This document shows positions 45,993-56,419 of a stretch of DNA of 64,000 bases, piece after piece. The notes beneath the pieces were generated by a model. The model was not told the DNA's origin. It saw only the letters and a list, made by a program, of their open reading frames with translations, and made no database searches. Made by a program: the position numbers and the translations under genes. Position 1 is the stretch's first letter. Every line of letters begins with the position of its first letter. Source of the DNA: Pseudomonadota bacterium (lineage in GTDB: Bacteria > Pseudomonadota > Alphaproteobacteria > Acetobacterales > Acetobacteraceae); contig JAKADX010000009.1 of assembly GCA_021818505.1 (NCBI GenBank), positions 56,996-120,995 of the forward strand. The letters are read 5' to 3'.

Positions 45993-46960
45993 TCGCCGCC
46001 GCGTTCGCCCGGCTGCGCGGATGGGAGGGGCTGCTGCTGGCGTTGCTGGTGGTGATCGTCGTCGTCAACATGGCGCATTCGCCTTACTATCTGGGCGTCG
46101 GCAACATCATCAACCTGTTCCAGCTTGAGATCGAGAAGATCATCGTGGCGCTGATGATGACGCTGATCATCATCAATGGTGAGATCGACCTTTCGGTCGC
46201 ATCGGTGATGGGCATGTCCGCCTGCGTTATGGCCTGGTCGTTCCGCGCCGGCGTGCCGCTGCCCTGGGCGATGCTGGCGGCGATGGCGTCCGGCGTCGCC
46301 GCCGGCCTGATCAACGGATTCTGGATCGCCTATGTCGGCCTGCCGTCGCTCGCGGTGACGCTGGCCGGGCTGATCGGCTATCGCGGCGTCGCGCGCATCC
46401 TCGTCCAGGACCGTGCCATCGGTGACTATCCCGGTTGGTTCAACGCGCTCGGCCAGCAGGGACTGGTCGGGCCGCTGACGCTCTCGATCATCATCTTCCT
46501 GGCGATGTTTGCGGTCCTCGGGCTCGTTCTGCATGGCGCCGCGCTGGGGCGGCTCGTCTATGTCATCGGCAACAATTTACAGGCGGCGCGCTATTCCGGT
46601 GTGCGCGTGCGCCGCGTGAAGATGACGCTGTTCGTCGCTTCGGCCGTGGTCGCCGCGCTTGCCGGATTGCTCTACGCCGCACGGCTCGGTTCGGTACGCG
46701 GCGACATGGCGCAGGGCTTCGAGCTCGACATCATCACCATCGTCTTGCTCGGCGGCGTCAGTATCTTCGGCGGTTCGGGCAATCTCCTCGGGGTCGGCCT
46801 GTCGATCCTGGTGATCCTGAACCTCCGCAACGGCATGGGTCTGGCCGACATCACCGGCAACACCCAGACGAGCGTGATCGGAGCCCTGCTGATCCTGTCG
46901 GTACTGGCTCCGAACATCGCGCAGGCGATCCACATCAGATGGAAAGGGAGGGAGACATGA
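45989..46960 (+). CDS. Sugar ABC transporter permease (RhaQ-like)
   Basis: [63 protein letters not shown] overlap. Confidence 0.92.
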   Translation: MIAAAFARLRGWEGLLLALLVVIVVVNMAHSPYYLGVGNIINLFQLEIEKIIVALMMTLIIINGEIDLSVASVMGMSACVMAWSFRAGVPLPWAMLAAMASGVAAGLINGFWIAYVGLPSLAVTLAGLIGYRGVARILVQDRAIGDYPGWFNALGQQGLVGPLTLSIIIFLAMFAVLGLVLHGAALGRLVYVIGNNLQAARYSGVRVRRVKMTLFVASAVVAALAGLLYAARLGSVRGDMAQGFELDIITIVLLGGVSIFGGSGNLLGVGLSILVILNLRNGMGLADITGNTQTSVIGALLILSVLAPNIAQAIHIRWKGRET

Positions 46961-47997
46961 GGGAATATGTGCTGGCCGGCGCGGCGCTGCTAGCCGTCGG
47001 GATGCTGTCGCCGGGTGCGCACGCGCAGGTGAAGGCGACGCCCGGCAAGGCGGAGAACATGGTGCTGCTGCCGAAGTTCCTCGGCATCCTGCCGTTCGAT
47101 CAGGCGCATCGTGGGGCGGAGGAGGCAGCGGCGGAGCTGAAAAATCCCGCGAAGCTGCAATATCTCGGCCCGACGCCGGAGAACAGCGTCGCCGGTCAGA
47201 TCGAGATCGTGACTAACGCGACCACTCAGGGCGTGAACGCGATCATGATCTCCAACAACTCCGGCGACCAGATCGTGCCTGCGGCCAAAAAGGCCCAGGC
47301 GGCTGGCATCAAGGTGGTGACATGGGATTCGCCGATCCCGTCGGCGGAGGGCGAGGACGTGTTCGTCGCCCAGGTCGATTTTACCCAGACCGGTCGTGTG
47401 ATGGCCGACATGGCGCTGAAGATCATGGGGCCGGAGGGGGGCAAGTTCGCGATCCTGTCGGCTTCGCCGGATGCCGCCAACCAGAATGCCTGGATTGCCG
47501 CGATGCAGGAGGCACTCAAGGACCCGAAATATGCTAAGCTGCAGCAGGTCGGCATCGTCTACGGCAACGACCAATCGGAACTGAGCTACAACCAGGCGCT
47601 GGCGCTGGTGGATAAGTATCCTGGGATCAAGCTGATCATGGCCCCGACCTCCGTCGGTATCGTCGCCGCGGCCAAGGCGATGCAGGATGAGGGGCTGTGC
47701 AACAAGGTAAAGGTCAGCGGTCTCGGCGTGCCGAAGGAGATGCTGGCCTACACCAAGAACGGCTGTGCGCCGGAATTCGCGCTGTGGAGTTTCGTCGATC
47801 TCGGCTATCTCACCTACTACACCGCCTACATGCTCGCGACCGGCGAGATCAAGGCGGAGCCGGGGCAGAGCTTCACCGCCGGACGGCTGGGCAACTACAC
47901 AATCACCAAGGACCCGACGCGCAAGGCGGGGTTGCGCGTGCTGATGGGACCATTCTCGATCTACGACGCGAGCAACGTCGAAGCGGCGGCGAAGTAG
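46957..47997 (+). CDS. Sugar ABC transporter substrate-binding protein (RhaS-like)
   Basis: Signal peptide [61 protein letters not shown] overlap. Confidence 0.92.
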   Translation: MREYVLAGAALLAVGMLSPGAHAQVKATPGKAENMVLLPKFLGILPFDQAHRGAEEAAAELKNPAKLQYLGPTPENSVAGQIEIVTNATTQGVNAIMISNNSGDQIVPAAKKAQAAGIKVVTWDSPIPSAEGEDVFVAQVDFTQTGRVMADMALKIMGPEGGKFAILSASPDAANQNAWIAAMQEALKDPKYAKLQQVGIVYGNDQSELSYNQALALVDKYPGIKLIMAPTSVGIVAAAKAMQDEGLCNKVKVSGLGVPKEMLAYTKNGCAPEFALWSFVDLGYLTYYTAYMLATGEIKAEPGQSFTAGRLGNYTITKDPTRKAGLRVLMGPFSIYDASNVEAAAK

Positions 47998-48016
47998 CGC
48001 GCGCTGGCGGAGGGTA

Positions 48017-49549
48017 TCATGCCTCCGCCGGCTCCGTTTGAAAGCGGAAGGCGGCGGACAGTACCGCCGCTTCCTCCAGGCCCGCATTCTCCGCCAGCAG
48101 GCGCTGCTGGCCGCGGGCGAGCACCATCACCCGCGTGGCCAACGCCAGCACTTCCGGCAGCTCGGAGGATGCGAAGATGACTGCCATCCCGTCCGCGGCC
48201 AGCTCGCCGATGGTGGTATAGATTTCAGCCTTGGTCGCGATATCGACACCGCGCGTCGGCTCGTCGAGCAGCAACAGGCGCGGTGCTACCGCCAGGCAGC
48301 GCCCCAGCACGACCTTCTGCTGATTGCCGCCGGAGAGCGTGCGCAGACGCTGGCGTGGACTGCTGGCGCGCACCGCCAGACGCCGCAGCAGCGGTGCCGC
48401 CGCGCGCTGCTCGCGCGTCAGGCGCAGCCAGGCAGGCATGGTGCGGCGCCAACTCAACAGCATGTTTTCCAGCAGCGACAGGTTCGGCAGGATGCCGGCG
48501 GCCTTGCGATCCTCCGGCAGGAAGGCGATGCGGCGTGCCCACGCCTCGCCCGGGCTGCCCGGCAGCCCGCCGCCGTCGAACAGCCTCACGGTTCCGCCGC
48601 CCGGGCGGCGAAGGCCCGCCAGCAGCTCCAGCAACTCGCTGCGGCCGGCCCCGACAAGCCCGAACACGCCGATGATCTCGCCCGCCCGCACGGTGAGTTC
48701 GATGGGACCGAGCCAGCCGCGATCCCGCAGCGCGGTGGCGGCCAACACGACGTCCGTGCTGGGTTGCGGGCGAGCTGAAGGCGCGACGAGGCCGCCGCGG
48801 CCGGTCATGTCGGCAATCACCGCCTCGCGTCTTGACGTCGCTGCCGGACGGTCGCTCACCAGCCGCCCGTCGCGCAGCACGGCGATCCGATCGGCGACTG
48901 CGAACACCTCCTCCAGCCGATGGCTGATGAACACGATCGCCACATCGCGAGCAGCCAGGCGGCGCATGACGGCGAACAGCGCATCAGCCTCGAACGGCGT
49001 GAGCGAGGACGTCGGTTCATCAAGGATCAGGACGCGCAGATCGCCGGTCAGCGACTTCGCGATCTCAACGAACTGCTGATCCGCCGTGCCCAATCGGCCG
49101 GCGCGCAACTCCGGACGGACGTGCTGCGCGCCCAGTTCGGCCAGCCGCGCAGCTGCGTCGGCGCGCATCGCCGCTCGATCGACGAAGCCGGTGCGGCGCG
49201 CGCAGTAATCGCCGAGCCGGATGTTCTCCGCGACCGACAGGCTGCGGATCACCGAGAGTTCCTGATGCACGAACGCGATTCCGGCCTGCATCGCGTGGCG
49301 TGGCCCACCCCAGTGCCGCTCGGTCCCGTCGAGCCGAATGCTGCCGCCATCGGCGCGCAGCGCGCCGCAGATGATGTTCAGCAGCGTGCTTTTGCCCGCG
49401 CCGTTCTCGCCCACCAGCGCAAGCACCTCTCCAGCGGCGAGATCGAGGTCGATGCCGTGCAGCACCGCCGTGCCGCCGAACGCCTTGCGGATGCCACGCA
49501 CCGAGAGGACCGGCGCGCGCGTGCGCGCGCCGGCCTGCATCCCGGTCAC
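48017..49549 (-). CDS. Sugar ABC transporter ATP-binding protein (RbsA-like)
   Basis: [65 protein letters not shown]. Confidence 0.92.
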   Translation of the reverse strand: MTGMQAGARTRAPVLSVRGIRKAFGGTAVLHGIDLDLAAGEVLALVGENGAGKSTLLNIICGALRADGGSIRLDGTERHWGGPRHAMQAGIAFVHQELSVIRSLSVAENIRLGDYCARRTGFVDRAAMRADAAARLAELGAQHVRPELRAGRLGTADQQFVEIAKSLTGDLRVLILDEPTSSLTPFEADALFAVMRRLAARDVAIVFISHRLEEVFAVADRIAVLRDGRLVSDRPAATSRREAVIADMTGRGGLVAPSARPQPSTDVVLAATALRDRGWLGPIELTVRAGEIIGVFGLVGAGRSELLELLAGLRRPGGGTVRLFDGGGLPGSPGEAWARRIAFLPEDRKAAGILPNLSLLENMLLSWRRTMPAWLRLTREQRAAAPLLRRLAVRASSPRQRLRTLSGGNQQKVVLGRCLAVAPRLLLLDEPTRGVDIATKAEIYTTIGELAADGMAVIFASSELPEVLALATRVMVLARGQQRLLAENAGLEEAAVLSAAFRFQTEPAEA

Positions 49550-50553
49550 ACGCGCGCCGTCGCCAGTTTGCCGTAATAGACCGGCGAAGGAATCGGGATG
49601 TCCGACGGGTATTGCGCCTTGAAGCCCAGGATGTTGTGCAGGATCACAAGGCTGTCGAAGGACTGCCGCGCCGGCGCCTGGTCGATCAGTGCGAGGATCT
49701 CGCCGCCTTCCTTGTATTTCTGTTTCTCCGGCAGATTATCGTAGCCGACGACGCCGACGCGGCCAGTGGCCTTGGCGTCCCGCACCGCCTTCGCCGCCGC
49801 CTCCGACCCGCCGGCGGTGACGTAGATCAGCTTCAGATCGGGATTCGCCGTCATCGCGTCGGTCGCCTGCCCGTATGCCGTCGCGTCGTCGTCCTTGCAC
49901 TCGAAGGGGCCGAGGATGACGATCTTCGGATAGTCCTTCTTCAGATAATCGAGAGCGCCATTCATGCGCTGGTTATGCTGCGCGGCCCCGAGATAGCCGG
50001 TGATGACCGCGATCTTGCCTTCACCGCCGAGTTGCTTGGCGATGAATTCGCCGGCCTTGTGCCCGGCGTCGTATGCTTTCGTGCCCATGCCCACAGTGCG
50101 TTTGGAGCGTGCGGCGGAATCGGCGATGAAGGCGACGAAAGGCACACCAGCCGCCACCGCCTCGTTCACCTTTGCCACCGTGCCGTCGAAAATCGGGATG
50201 GTGGCGATGCCGTCGTACTGCTTCGCCAGCGCGCCATCGATGCCGGCCACAATCGCCTCGGCGGTCAGCGCGGTGCCGAGCTGGATGTATTCGACCGTCG
50301 TGTTCAGCGGCTTCAGATACCGCGTGCCGGCGGCGATTCCCGTGTCCACGGCCTCCCAGAACGAGGAGCCCTGGAAGCTCAGCATCGCGAGCCGCAATGG
50401 TTTCGGTGCCTTGCCCATGGCCTGCACCGTTCCACCGAATGCTGAGACTTCCGCCGGCAGCGGGACGGCTTCCGCGCGCGCCAGATGCGGCGCCAGAACC
50501 GTGCCGGCAGCCGTGCCCAGCAAAAGCCGGCGCGTGATGTTGAATCGCGACAT
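49546..50553 (-). CDS. Sugar ABC transporter substrate-binding protein (RbsB-like)
   Basis: MSRFNITRRLLLGTAAGTVLAPHLARAEA Tat-like signal; periplasmic binding protein pattern GIATIPIFDGTVAKVNEAVAAGVPFVAFIAD. Confidence 0.9.
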   Translation of the reverse strand: MSRFNITRRLLLGTAAGTVLAPHLARAEAVPLPAEVSAFGGTVQAMGKAPKPLRLAMLSFQGSSFWEAVDTGIAAGTRYLKPLNTTVEYIQLGTALTAEAIVAGIDGALAKQYDGIATIPIFDGTVAKVNEAVAAGVPFVAFIADSAARSKRTVGMGTKAYDAGHKAGEFIAKQLGGEGKIAVITGYLGAAQHNQRMNGALDYLKKDYPKIVILGPFECKDDDATAYGQATDAMTANPDLKLIYVTAGGSEAAAKAVRDAKATGRVGVVGYDNLPEKQKYKEGGEILALIDQAPARQSFDSLVILHNILGFKAQYPSDIPIPSPVYYGKLATARV

Positions 50554-50565
50554 TGTTTCCCCTCC

Positions 50566-51570
50566 TCAGTCGTCTTCGGTCTTGCGGTTGAAGCTGTCGG
50601 CGCCGACGGCGATGATGACCACCAGGCCGATGGTGATGGTCTGCCAGTAGCCGGACACGTTGAGCAGCACGAAGGCGTTGCGCAGCAGCCCCATCAGCGC
50701 CGCCCCGATCACAACGCCACCGATCGAGCCGCGTCCGCCGGTCAGTGCCACGCCGCCCAGGATCACGGCGGCGATCACGTCCAGTTCATAGCCGAGGCCC
50801 AGATTCGGGTTTGCGTTCGCGAGCATCCCGGCCAGCAACAGGCCGCCAAGCCCGGCGAGCAGGCCGGAGATGGTGAACACCATGTTCCGGGTGAATACGA
50901 CGTTCAGCCCGGCCAGCCGCGCCGCACGGGCGTTGTCGCCGACCGCGTACGCGTCGCGGCCCCAGCGCGTCCGCACCGCGAAAATCCACATGCATGCGGC
51001 GAGCAAGATGAGCAACAGGAATTGCACGGGCACGTTGAAGATCCGGCCGCCACCGAGGAAGGCTGCCCAGTTGTCGAAGGCGCGCGGGTTGCCGTTGGTC
51101 ACCAGCAAGGCCGTGCCCCGGGCGACCGAGAGCGTGCCGAGCGTGGTGATGAACGGGTTGATGCGCGCCCGCGTCACCAGCATCCCGTTAACGATGCCGG
51201 TGGCTCCGCCGGTCGCCAGGGCCGCGACGATGCCGAGCGCTGGTGACCCGGTGGCATCGGTTGCCATCGCTGCCAGCACGGCAGCGAGCCCGATCACGGA
51301 GCCGACCGACAGGTCTATGCCGCCCGCGATGATGACCAGGGCCTGCCCCAGCGCAACGATCGCGACGACCGAGAGTTGGCGCGCGACATTGAACAGGTTG
51401 CGCTCGGTCAGGAAAAACGGACTTGCGGCGCTCAGCAGCGCGAACACGATGACCAACATTGCGGCGACACTCGCCTCGCGCCGCTCCTGAAGGATGGTGC
51501 GCACCGCCAGCCTGGCGGTCGCGGGTGGATTGCCTTCGATACGACGCGCCTCGACTTCGGCCATCTTCAC
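50566..51570 (-). CDS. Sugar ABC transporter permease (RbsC-like)
   Basis: IVALGQALVIIAGGIDLSVGSVIGLAAVLAA; AVILGGVALTGGRGSIGGVVIGAALMGLLRNAFVLL. Confidence 0.92.
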   Translation of the reverse strand: MKMAEVEARRIEGNPPATARLAVRTILQERREASVAAMLVIVFALLSAASPFFLTERNLFNVARQLSVVAIVALGQALVIIAGGIDLSVGSVIGLAAVLAAMATDATGSPALGIVAALATGGATGIVNGMLVTRARINPFITTLGTLSVARGTALLVTNGNPRAFDNWAAFLGGGRIFNVPVQFLLLILLAACMWIFAVRTRWGRDAYAVGDNARAARLAGLNVVFTRNMVFTISGLLAGLGGLLLAGMLANANPNLGLGYELDVIAAVILGGVALTGGRGSIGGVVIGAALMGLLRNAFVLLNVSGYWQTITIGLVVIIAVGADSFNRKTEDD

Positions 51571-51572
51571 TG

Positions 51573-52343
51573 TCAGCGCCTGCGGAACTGCGGCGTGCGC
51601 TTGTCCTTGAACGCCGCGCGACCCTCTGCCGCATCGTCTGTCGCGAAGCAGATCGTCTGCAGGTCGCGCTCATACTGGATCGCGGCTTCGATCGGCATGG
51701 TGAACGCCGCGCGTAGGTTGAGCTTGGCCGTCTCCGCCGCGATCGGCGCGCGGCTGGCGATGGTCCGTGCGATCGCCTGCGCGCGCGCGAGCAGCGCATC
51801 GGACGTGACAACCTCACTGACCAGCCGCCAGGCGAGCGCGGTCGCGGCGTCGATCGGGTCCCCCGTCATCACCATCAGTGCGGCGTTCGATGGGCCGACC
51901 GAATGTGCCAGCAGCGCCGTCATGCCGCCGCCGCCGATCCAGCCGAGCTTGATCTCGGGGGCGGCGAAGCGCGCGGTGCTTGCACTGATGCGGATGTCGC
52001 AGCTCATCGCCAGTTCCAGCCCACCGCCGAACGCGATACCGTTCACCGCCGCGATCGCCGGCTTGGCAAGCCGGCGCACGGCATCGCAGTAGTCGGGACG
52101 CACACGGAAGTTCCATGGCGTTGTGTAAGTGTCGAGTTCGCGGATGTCCGATCCGGCGCAGAACGCCCGCTCCCCCGCGCCGGTCAGCACCACGGCACGC
52201 ACGGCGTCGTCGCTGTTGCAGCGGGTGACATATGCGATCAGGGCGTCGGTCATCTCGGGTGTCATCGCGTTGAGCTTTGCCGGACGCGCCAGCGTGATGG
52301 TGGCGACATGGCCGGCGAGGTCGAATTGCACGTCCTCGGTCAA
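51573..52343 (-). CDS. Enoyl-CoA hydratase/isomerase-family protein (crotonase fold)
   Basis: VATITLARPAKLNAMTPEMTDAL; AFCAGSDIREL; NGIAFGGGLELAMSCDIRIS; FAAPEIKLGWIGGGG. Confidence 0.9.
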   Translation of the reverse strand: MTEDVQFDLAGHVATITLARPAKLNAMTPEMTDALIAYVTRCNSDDAVRAVVLTGAGERAFCAGSDIRELDTYTTPWNFRVRPDYCDAVRRLAKPAIAAVNGIAFGGGLELAMSCDIRISASTARFAAPEIKLGWIGGGGMTALLAHSVGPSNAALMVMTGDPIDAATALAWRLVSEVVTSDALLARAQAIARTIASRAPIAAETAKLNLRAAFTMPIEAAIQYERDLQTICFATDDAAEGRAAFKDKRTPQFRRR

Positions 52344-53536
52344 AGGATCGTCTCCGCCAGGACCCCGCGTGCGATCAGCGCGTCGATGTCGGCGTTATCG
52401 TGGCCAAGTTCGCGCAAGATTTCGCGCGTGTGCTGGCCGGCGAGCGGTGCGCCACGCGCAACGGTTGCCGGCGTGCGCGCGAACCGGATCGGAAAGCCGG
52501 GCGTCCTCACGCGTCCCTCCGTGGGATGATCGTACTCGACGAACGTGCCGTTGTGCGCGATCTGCGGATCAGCGAGGAGATCGGCGTAGCCATAGACGGG
52601 TCCGGACCAGATATCGTTGGCGGCGAACAGGTCCAGCCACTCCCGCGTGCTGCGCAGCTTCAGCCGTTCGCGTGTCCGCGCGAACACCTCGTCCCGGCGG
52701 GACCAGCCGTCGATTTCCTCGTCCATGCCCGCAAACGAGGGTTCACCAATCAGCGCCCCGAATTTCTTCAATGGAGGAAAGGCGACGATGATGTAGCCGT
52801 CGCTGGTGGCGAAGGCGCCATATGGCGCACGGATATAGACATGCGCGTGCGGCTCGGCGGACCGGAGTTGCGGCTTGTGGGCGACGGTGAAGATCGACAG
52901 TTCCTGCATCTGCAGCGTGGCGATGGCGTCAAGCATGTTCACTTCCACCTTCTGCCCCTCGCCGGTGCGCTCGCGATGCAGCAGGGCAGCCAAGGCGCCC
53001 TCGAAGGCGGTGTATGCGGCAACCGCGTCCACCAGATACTGTCCTGCCGGCGTCGGCGGCTCGCCCGCGCGACCAGCCGACAGCATGGCGCCGGACAGAC
53101 CTTGCAAGACGAGGTCCTGACCGGGACGGTTCACGTACGGCCCGCTCTCGCCATAGCCCGACATCGAGACATAGACGATCCGCGCGTTCACCGCCGCGAG
53201 CGATTCGTAGTCGAGGCCGAGGCGCCGCGCGACGCCGGGGCGGTAGTTCTGCAGGAAGATGTCGGCCCCGCGCACCAGATCGAACAGGATGGCCTTGCCC
53301 TCGGCCGATTTGAGGTCGATCGCGAGTGAGCGCTTGTTGCGGTTGAGAGAGAGGAAGGAGACATTGACGCGATTGCCACGCGCGCCACCGGCCGCGACAT
53401 GGCGCTGCCACTCACCGCCGACCGGCTCGACCTTGATCACATCGGCGCCGAGATCGCCCAGGCGTTGCGCGGCGAACGGTCCGGCCATGGCGATCGAGCA
53501 GTCCAGCACGCGGTATCCCGACAGGATGCCCATCAC
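52340..53536 (-). CDS. CaiB/BaiF family III CoA-transferase
   Basis: YRVLDCSIAMAGPFAAQRLGDLGADVIKVEPVGGEWQR; NYRPGVARRLGLDYESLAAVNARIVYVSMSGYGESGPY; YLVDAVAAYTAFEGALAALLHRERTGEGQKVEVNM. Confidence 0.93.
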   Translation of the reverse strand: MMGILSGYRVLDCSIAMAGPFAAQRLGDLGADVIKVEPVGGEWQRHVAAGGARGNRVNVSFLSLNRNKRSLAIDLKSAEGKAILFDLVRGADIFLQNYRPGVARRLGLDYESLAAVNARIVYVSMSGYGESGPYVNRPGQDLVLQGLSGAMLSAGRAGEPPTPAGQYLVDAVAAYTAFEGALAALLHRERTGEGQKVEVNMLDAIATLQMQELSIFTVAHKPQLRSAEPHAHVYIRAPYGAFATSDGYIIVAFPPLKKFGALIGEPSFAGMDEEIDGWSRRDEVFARTRERLKLRSTREWLDLFAANDIWSGPVYGYADLLADPQIAHNGTFVEYDHPTEGRVRTPGFPIRFARTPATVARGAPLAGQHTREILRELGHDNADIDALIARGVLAETIL

Positions 53537-54288
53537 TGCATCACCCAGCCACCATCGACATTCAGCGTCTGGCCCGTGATGAAACCGCTGGCCGCGGCGG
53601 CGAAGAACAGCATCGCCCCGGCGATATCCTGCGCCCGACCACGACGCTTCACGGATTGGTGCTCCAGCACGAAGCGCGCGTAGCCCTCCGGGTCCGGATG
53701 GATCTTCTCGGCGTCAGTGGGGAAGGCACCAGGTGCGATGCAGTTCGCGGTGATCCCGTCGGGGCCGAATTCCCGCGCCCAGGCGCGTGTCAGAGCCACC
53801 ATCGCGCCTTTGGAGGCCACATAGGGCGCCAGGTTCGCCCAGCCGCCGTACCACGTGATGCTGGCGACATTGATGATGCGGCCGAATCCCTTGCGGCGCA
53901 TGGCGGGCAGCGCGCCCTGCACGCAGGCCACCGCGGCGGTGACGTTCACTCGCTGCACGGCGTCCCATTCCGCAAGGGTGTAGGCATCGAACGGCTTGGA
54001 CGGATAGATCGCGGCGTTGTTGATGACCACGTCGATGCCGCCGCACGCTTCGGCGAGGGCGGCGACGCGGCGGGCGACGAATTCCGACTGCGAAAGGTCG
54101 AGGCGCTCGATGTCCACGCGCCCTGGCCCCGCCGCCGCCGCGCGCGACGCGAGGGCAGCGATCTTTGCCGCGTCGATATCGACCGCGATAACCCGCGCGC
54201 CATGCCCGGCGAAGGCGCATGTCACGTCCGCGCCGAGGCCGCCAGCGGCGCCGGTGAGCAGCACGGTGCGGCCGTCAAAGTCTGTCAT
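53533..54288 (-). CDS. SDR-family oxidoreductase
   Basis: [63 protein letters not shown]. Confidence 0.92.
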   Translation of the reverse strand: MTDFDGRTVLLTGAAGGLGADVTCAFAGHGARVIAVDIDAAKIAALASRAAAAGPGRVDIERLDLSQSEFVARRVAALAEACGGIDVVINNAAIYPSKPFDAYTLAEWDAVQRVNVTAAVACVQGALPAMRRKGFGRIINVASITWYGGWANLAPYVASKGAMVALTRAWAREFGPDGITANCIAPGAFPTDAEKIHPDPEGYARFVLEHQSVKRRGRAQDIAGAMLFFAAAASGFITGQTLNVDGGWVMQ

Positions 54289-54289
54289 C

Positions 54290-55486
54290 CTAGGACTCCG
54301 ACGTCACGCCGAGCAGGCCGCCGATCGCGTCCCAGCGCCCGCTCAGATCCGGGAAGTCCTGGTCGGGCTGACGGGCGATCGCGGCGATCCGCTGCGCGGC
54401 ACCGGCGATCGCGCCCGCGCCGTCGAGCACCGTGAAGCGGATCGTGTAGTCGCGCTGCTCGCCGTGCTCCAGCCAGATCAATTCGCCGCGATCCTTCGCG
54501 AACGGCTTGCCGAAGACGTGGTGGCTGGCGGGCTCGATTCCCAGCGCGTAGTGACCGGCCTGGAAATTCTGCCATTCGATATAGCACGGCAATTCGCGCT
54601 TGTTGCTCTCGACCATGAAGCCAAGTCCGAGCGCATCGTTGACCAGCGCGACCGGGACCTTGCCGTCCGCGTCCGCGCCCATCCAGTGTTCCCAGACCTG
54701 CTCATGAAAGTTGACGCGGGGAGCCGGCGCGGTGCGATAGCCGACGGATTGCGCACGGTAATTTTCCGCGTGGGCGGCCCAGGGCGTATGGACGATCGGC
54801 GCCAGATAGCGGCTGCCCTCGGCCAGCACGGGATGTCCGACATTGATGTGATAGAGCATCATATGCGGCGTGCGGTAGAAGCCGTGGTTGATCACGCGGT
54901 CATGCAGCGTGAACGACGTGCCGCCGACCGTCGTTTCGATGCGGCGGACCAGATGCAGGTCCTCGCCGAACACCGTCGCCTGCTGCACCACCCCCTCGCA
55001 GAACAGCACACAGTCGTCGCCGCGCCATTCCTCCCCATAGGCAACGAGTCGGCCGGGAATGGTGCTGATGCGGCCGTGGATCGAACTCTCCACCGACTTG
55101 CGGTGCACGTAATGGTAATGCGCGGCGTCATCGGCGTGCATGAAGAAGATGTGGTCCAGCCCGCCGGTGCACAGCAGGCCGGAGAACGAGCGAAGCCAGG
55201 CCAGCCCGCCTTCACCCTCGTATTCATGCAGACCGGGATTGCGGAAACCCGCCGGCGAGTGCCAGCCGATCGCCGCCCCCCGGTAGTCGCAATCGGCGAT
55301 GTCGAAGGCGCGATCGACGAGCACCGTGAAGCGAAGGCCCGAGCCGGTCCGGAACTCCAGCATCCGCACGCCGCGCTCGACCCCGTCGCCCAGCGTCATC
55401 AGCCGCACGCCGGCAAACTGCGACAGGCTGCCGGCATGCATCGCCACGTCGCGACGTGAAAGAGTGCGCCCGTATAGCGATACCAT
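54290..55486 (-). CDS. DUF4432 / aldose 1-epimerase-like protein
   Basis: LEFRTGSGLRFTVLVDRAFDIADCDYRGAAIGWHSPAGF; GGLDHIFF; HMMLYHINVGHPVLAEGS. Confidence 0.8.
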   Translation of the reverse strand: MVSLYGRTLSRRDVAMHAGSLSQFAGVRLMTLGDGVERGVRMLEFRTGSGLRFTVLVDRAFDIADCDYRGAAIGWHSPAGFRNPGLHEYEGEGGLAWLRSFSGLLCTGGLDHIFFMHADDAAHYHYVHRKSVESSIHGRISTIPGRLVAYGEEWRGDDCVLFCEGVVQQATVFGEDLHLVRRIETTVGGTSFTLHDRVINHGFYRTPHMMLYHINVGHPVLAEGSRYLAPIVHTPWAAHAENYRAQSVGYRTAPAPRVNFHEQVWEHWMGADADGKVPVALVNDALGLGFMVESNKRELPCYIEWQNFQAGHYALGIEPASHHVFGKPFAKDRGELIWLEHGEQRDYTIRFTVLDGAGAIAGAAQRIAAIARQPDQDFPDLSGRWDAIGGLLGVTSES

Positions 55487-55490
55487 CGCT

Positions 55491-56396
55491 TCAGACTCCG
55501 TTCGCGCGCAGCTTGCCGTCGAGGAATTTCTTGGCCCGCGGAACGTCCGGCTCGTCGAGATGTTCGATGATGATCGGAATGTTGGGGTGCTTTTCGGACA
55601 GCCGACGCAGGTAGAGGTCGTAGTTGAGGGTGCCAAGGCCCGGCGCCGGCAACTCGATGGCGCCGACGCCGCGGAACGAATGCGCCTCGGAGGCGTCGAT
55701 GTCCGCGTGCTTTTCCGTCGTGTCCGCCGACCGCTTCACGTCCTTGGCATGGGCGATGCGCACGCGGTCGGACAGCGTGTCGAAGATCTGTTTCAGCACG
55801 CGATCCATCGCCTCGATGTTGTGCGCCTCGAAGTAGTTGGTCGGGTCCATGAGCAGGCCGAGTGCCGGATGGTCGATCTCGGCGAACATGCGCACTGTTT
55901 CCTCGACCGAGCCGACGACGTTGTTGACGTAGGTTTCCAGCAGGAAGACCGCGCCGTGATCGTAAGCGACCTGCGTCAGCTCTTTGATGACACGCCGGCA
56001 GTCCTCGAAGCCCTCCTCGGTCTTGTTCTTCGGGTGCGCGACCCAGTCGGATTCGGTGTTGAACGTGCCGGTCTCGGAAATCACGTAGGGCGAGCCGAAA
56101 TGGCGGGCGTGGCGGATGATAGCCTTCAGATGATCGAGCCGTCGCCGCCGCTCCACCGGATCGGGATGGACGATGTTGGTGTATCCCGAGATGCAGCAGA
56201 CCGGCAGGTCGTGGTCACGGAACATCTCGCGCACCTGTCTGGCTTTGGCAGCCGTGATCGATTCAGGCGTGGAGAAGTCGATGTCCTTGAAGGCAAGATC
56301 GAGCTGCACCGTGTTGAAGCCGAGGGCACGGATGCGCCTGGCCTGTTCCGCCAGCGTGTACGGGAAATAGCCGGTGAAGATGCCGACCTGCATCAT
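55491..56396 (-). CDS. Sugar phosphate isomerase/epimerase (xylose isomerase-like TIM barrel)
   Basis: MMQVGIFTGYFPYTLAEQARRIRALGFNTVQLDLAFKD; GLLMDPTNYFEAHN; HAKDVKR. Confidence 0.88.
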   Translation of the reverse strand: MMQVGIFTGYFPYTLAEQARRIRALGFNTVQLDLAFKDIDFSTPESITAAKARQVREMFRDHDLPVCCISGYTNIVHPDPVERRRRLDHLKAIIRHARHFGSPYVISETGTFNTESDWVAHPKNKTEEGFEDCRRVIKELTQVAYDHGAVFLLETYVNNVVGSVEETVRMFAEIDHPALGLLMDPTNYFEAHNIEAMDRVLKQIFDTLSDRVRIAHAKDVKRSADTTEKHADIDASEAHSFRGVGAIELPAPGLGTLNYDLYLRRLSEKHPNIPIIIEHLDEPDVPRAKKFLDGKLRANGV

Positions 56397-56419
56397 GGCG
56401 TGGTCCTCCCCTTGAGCTG

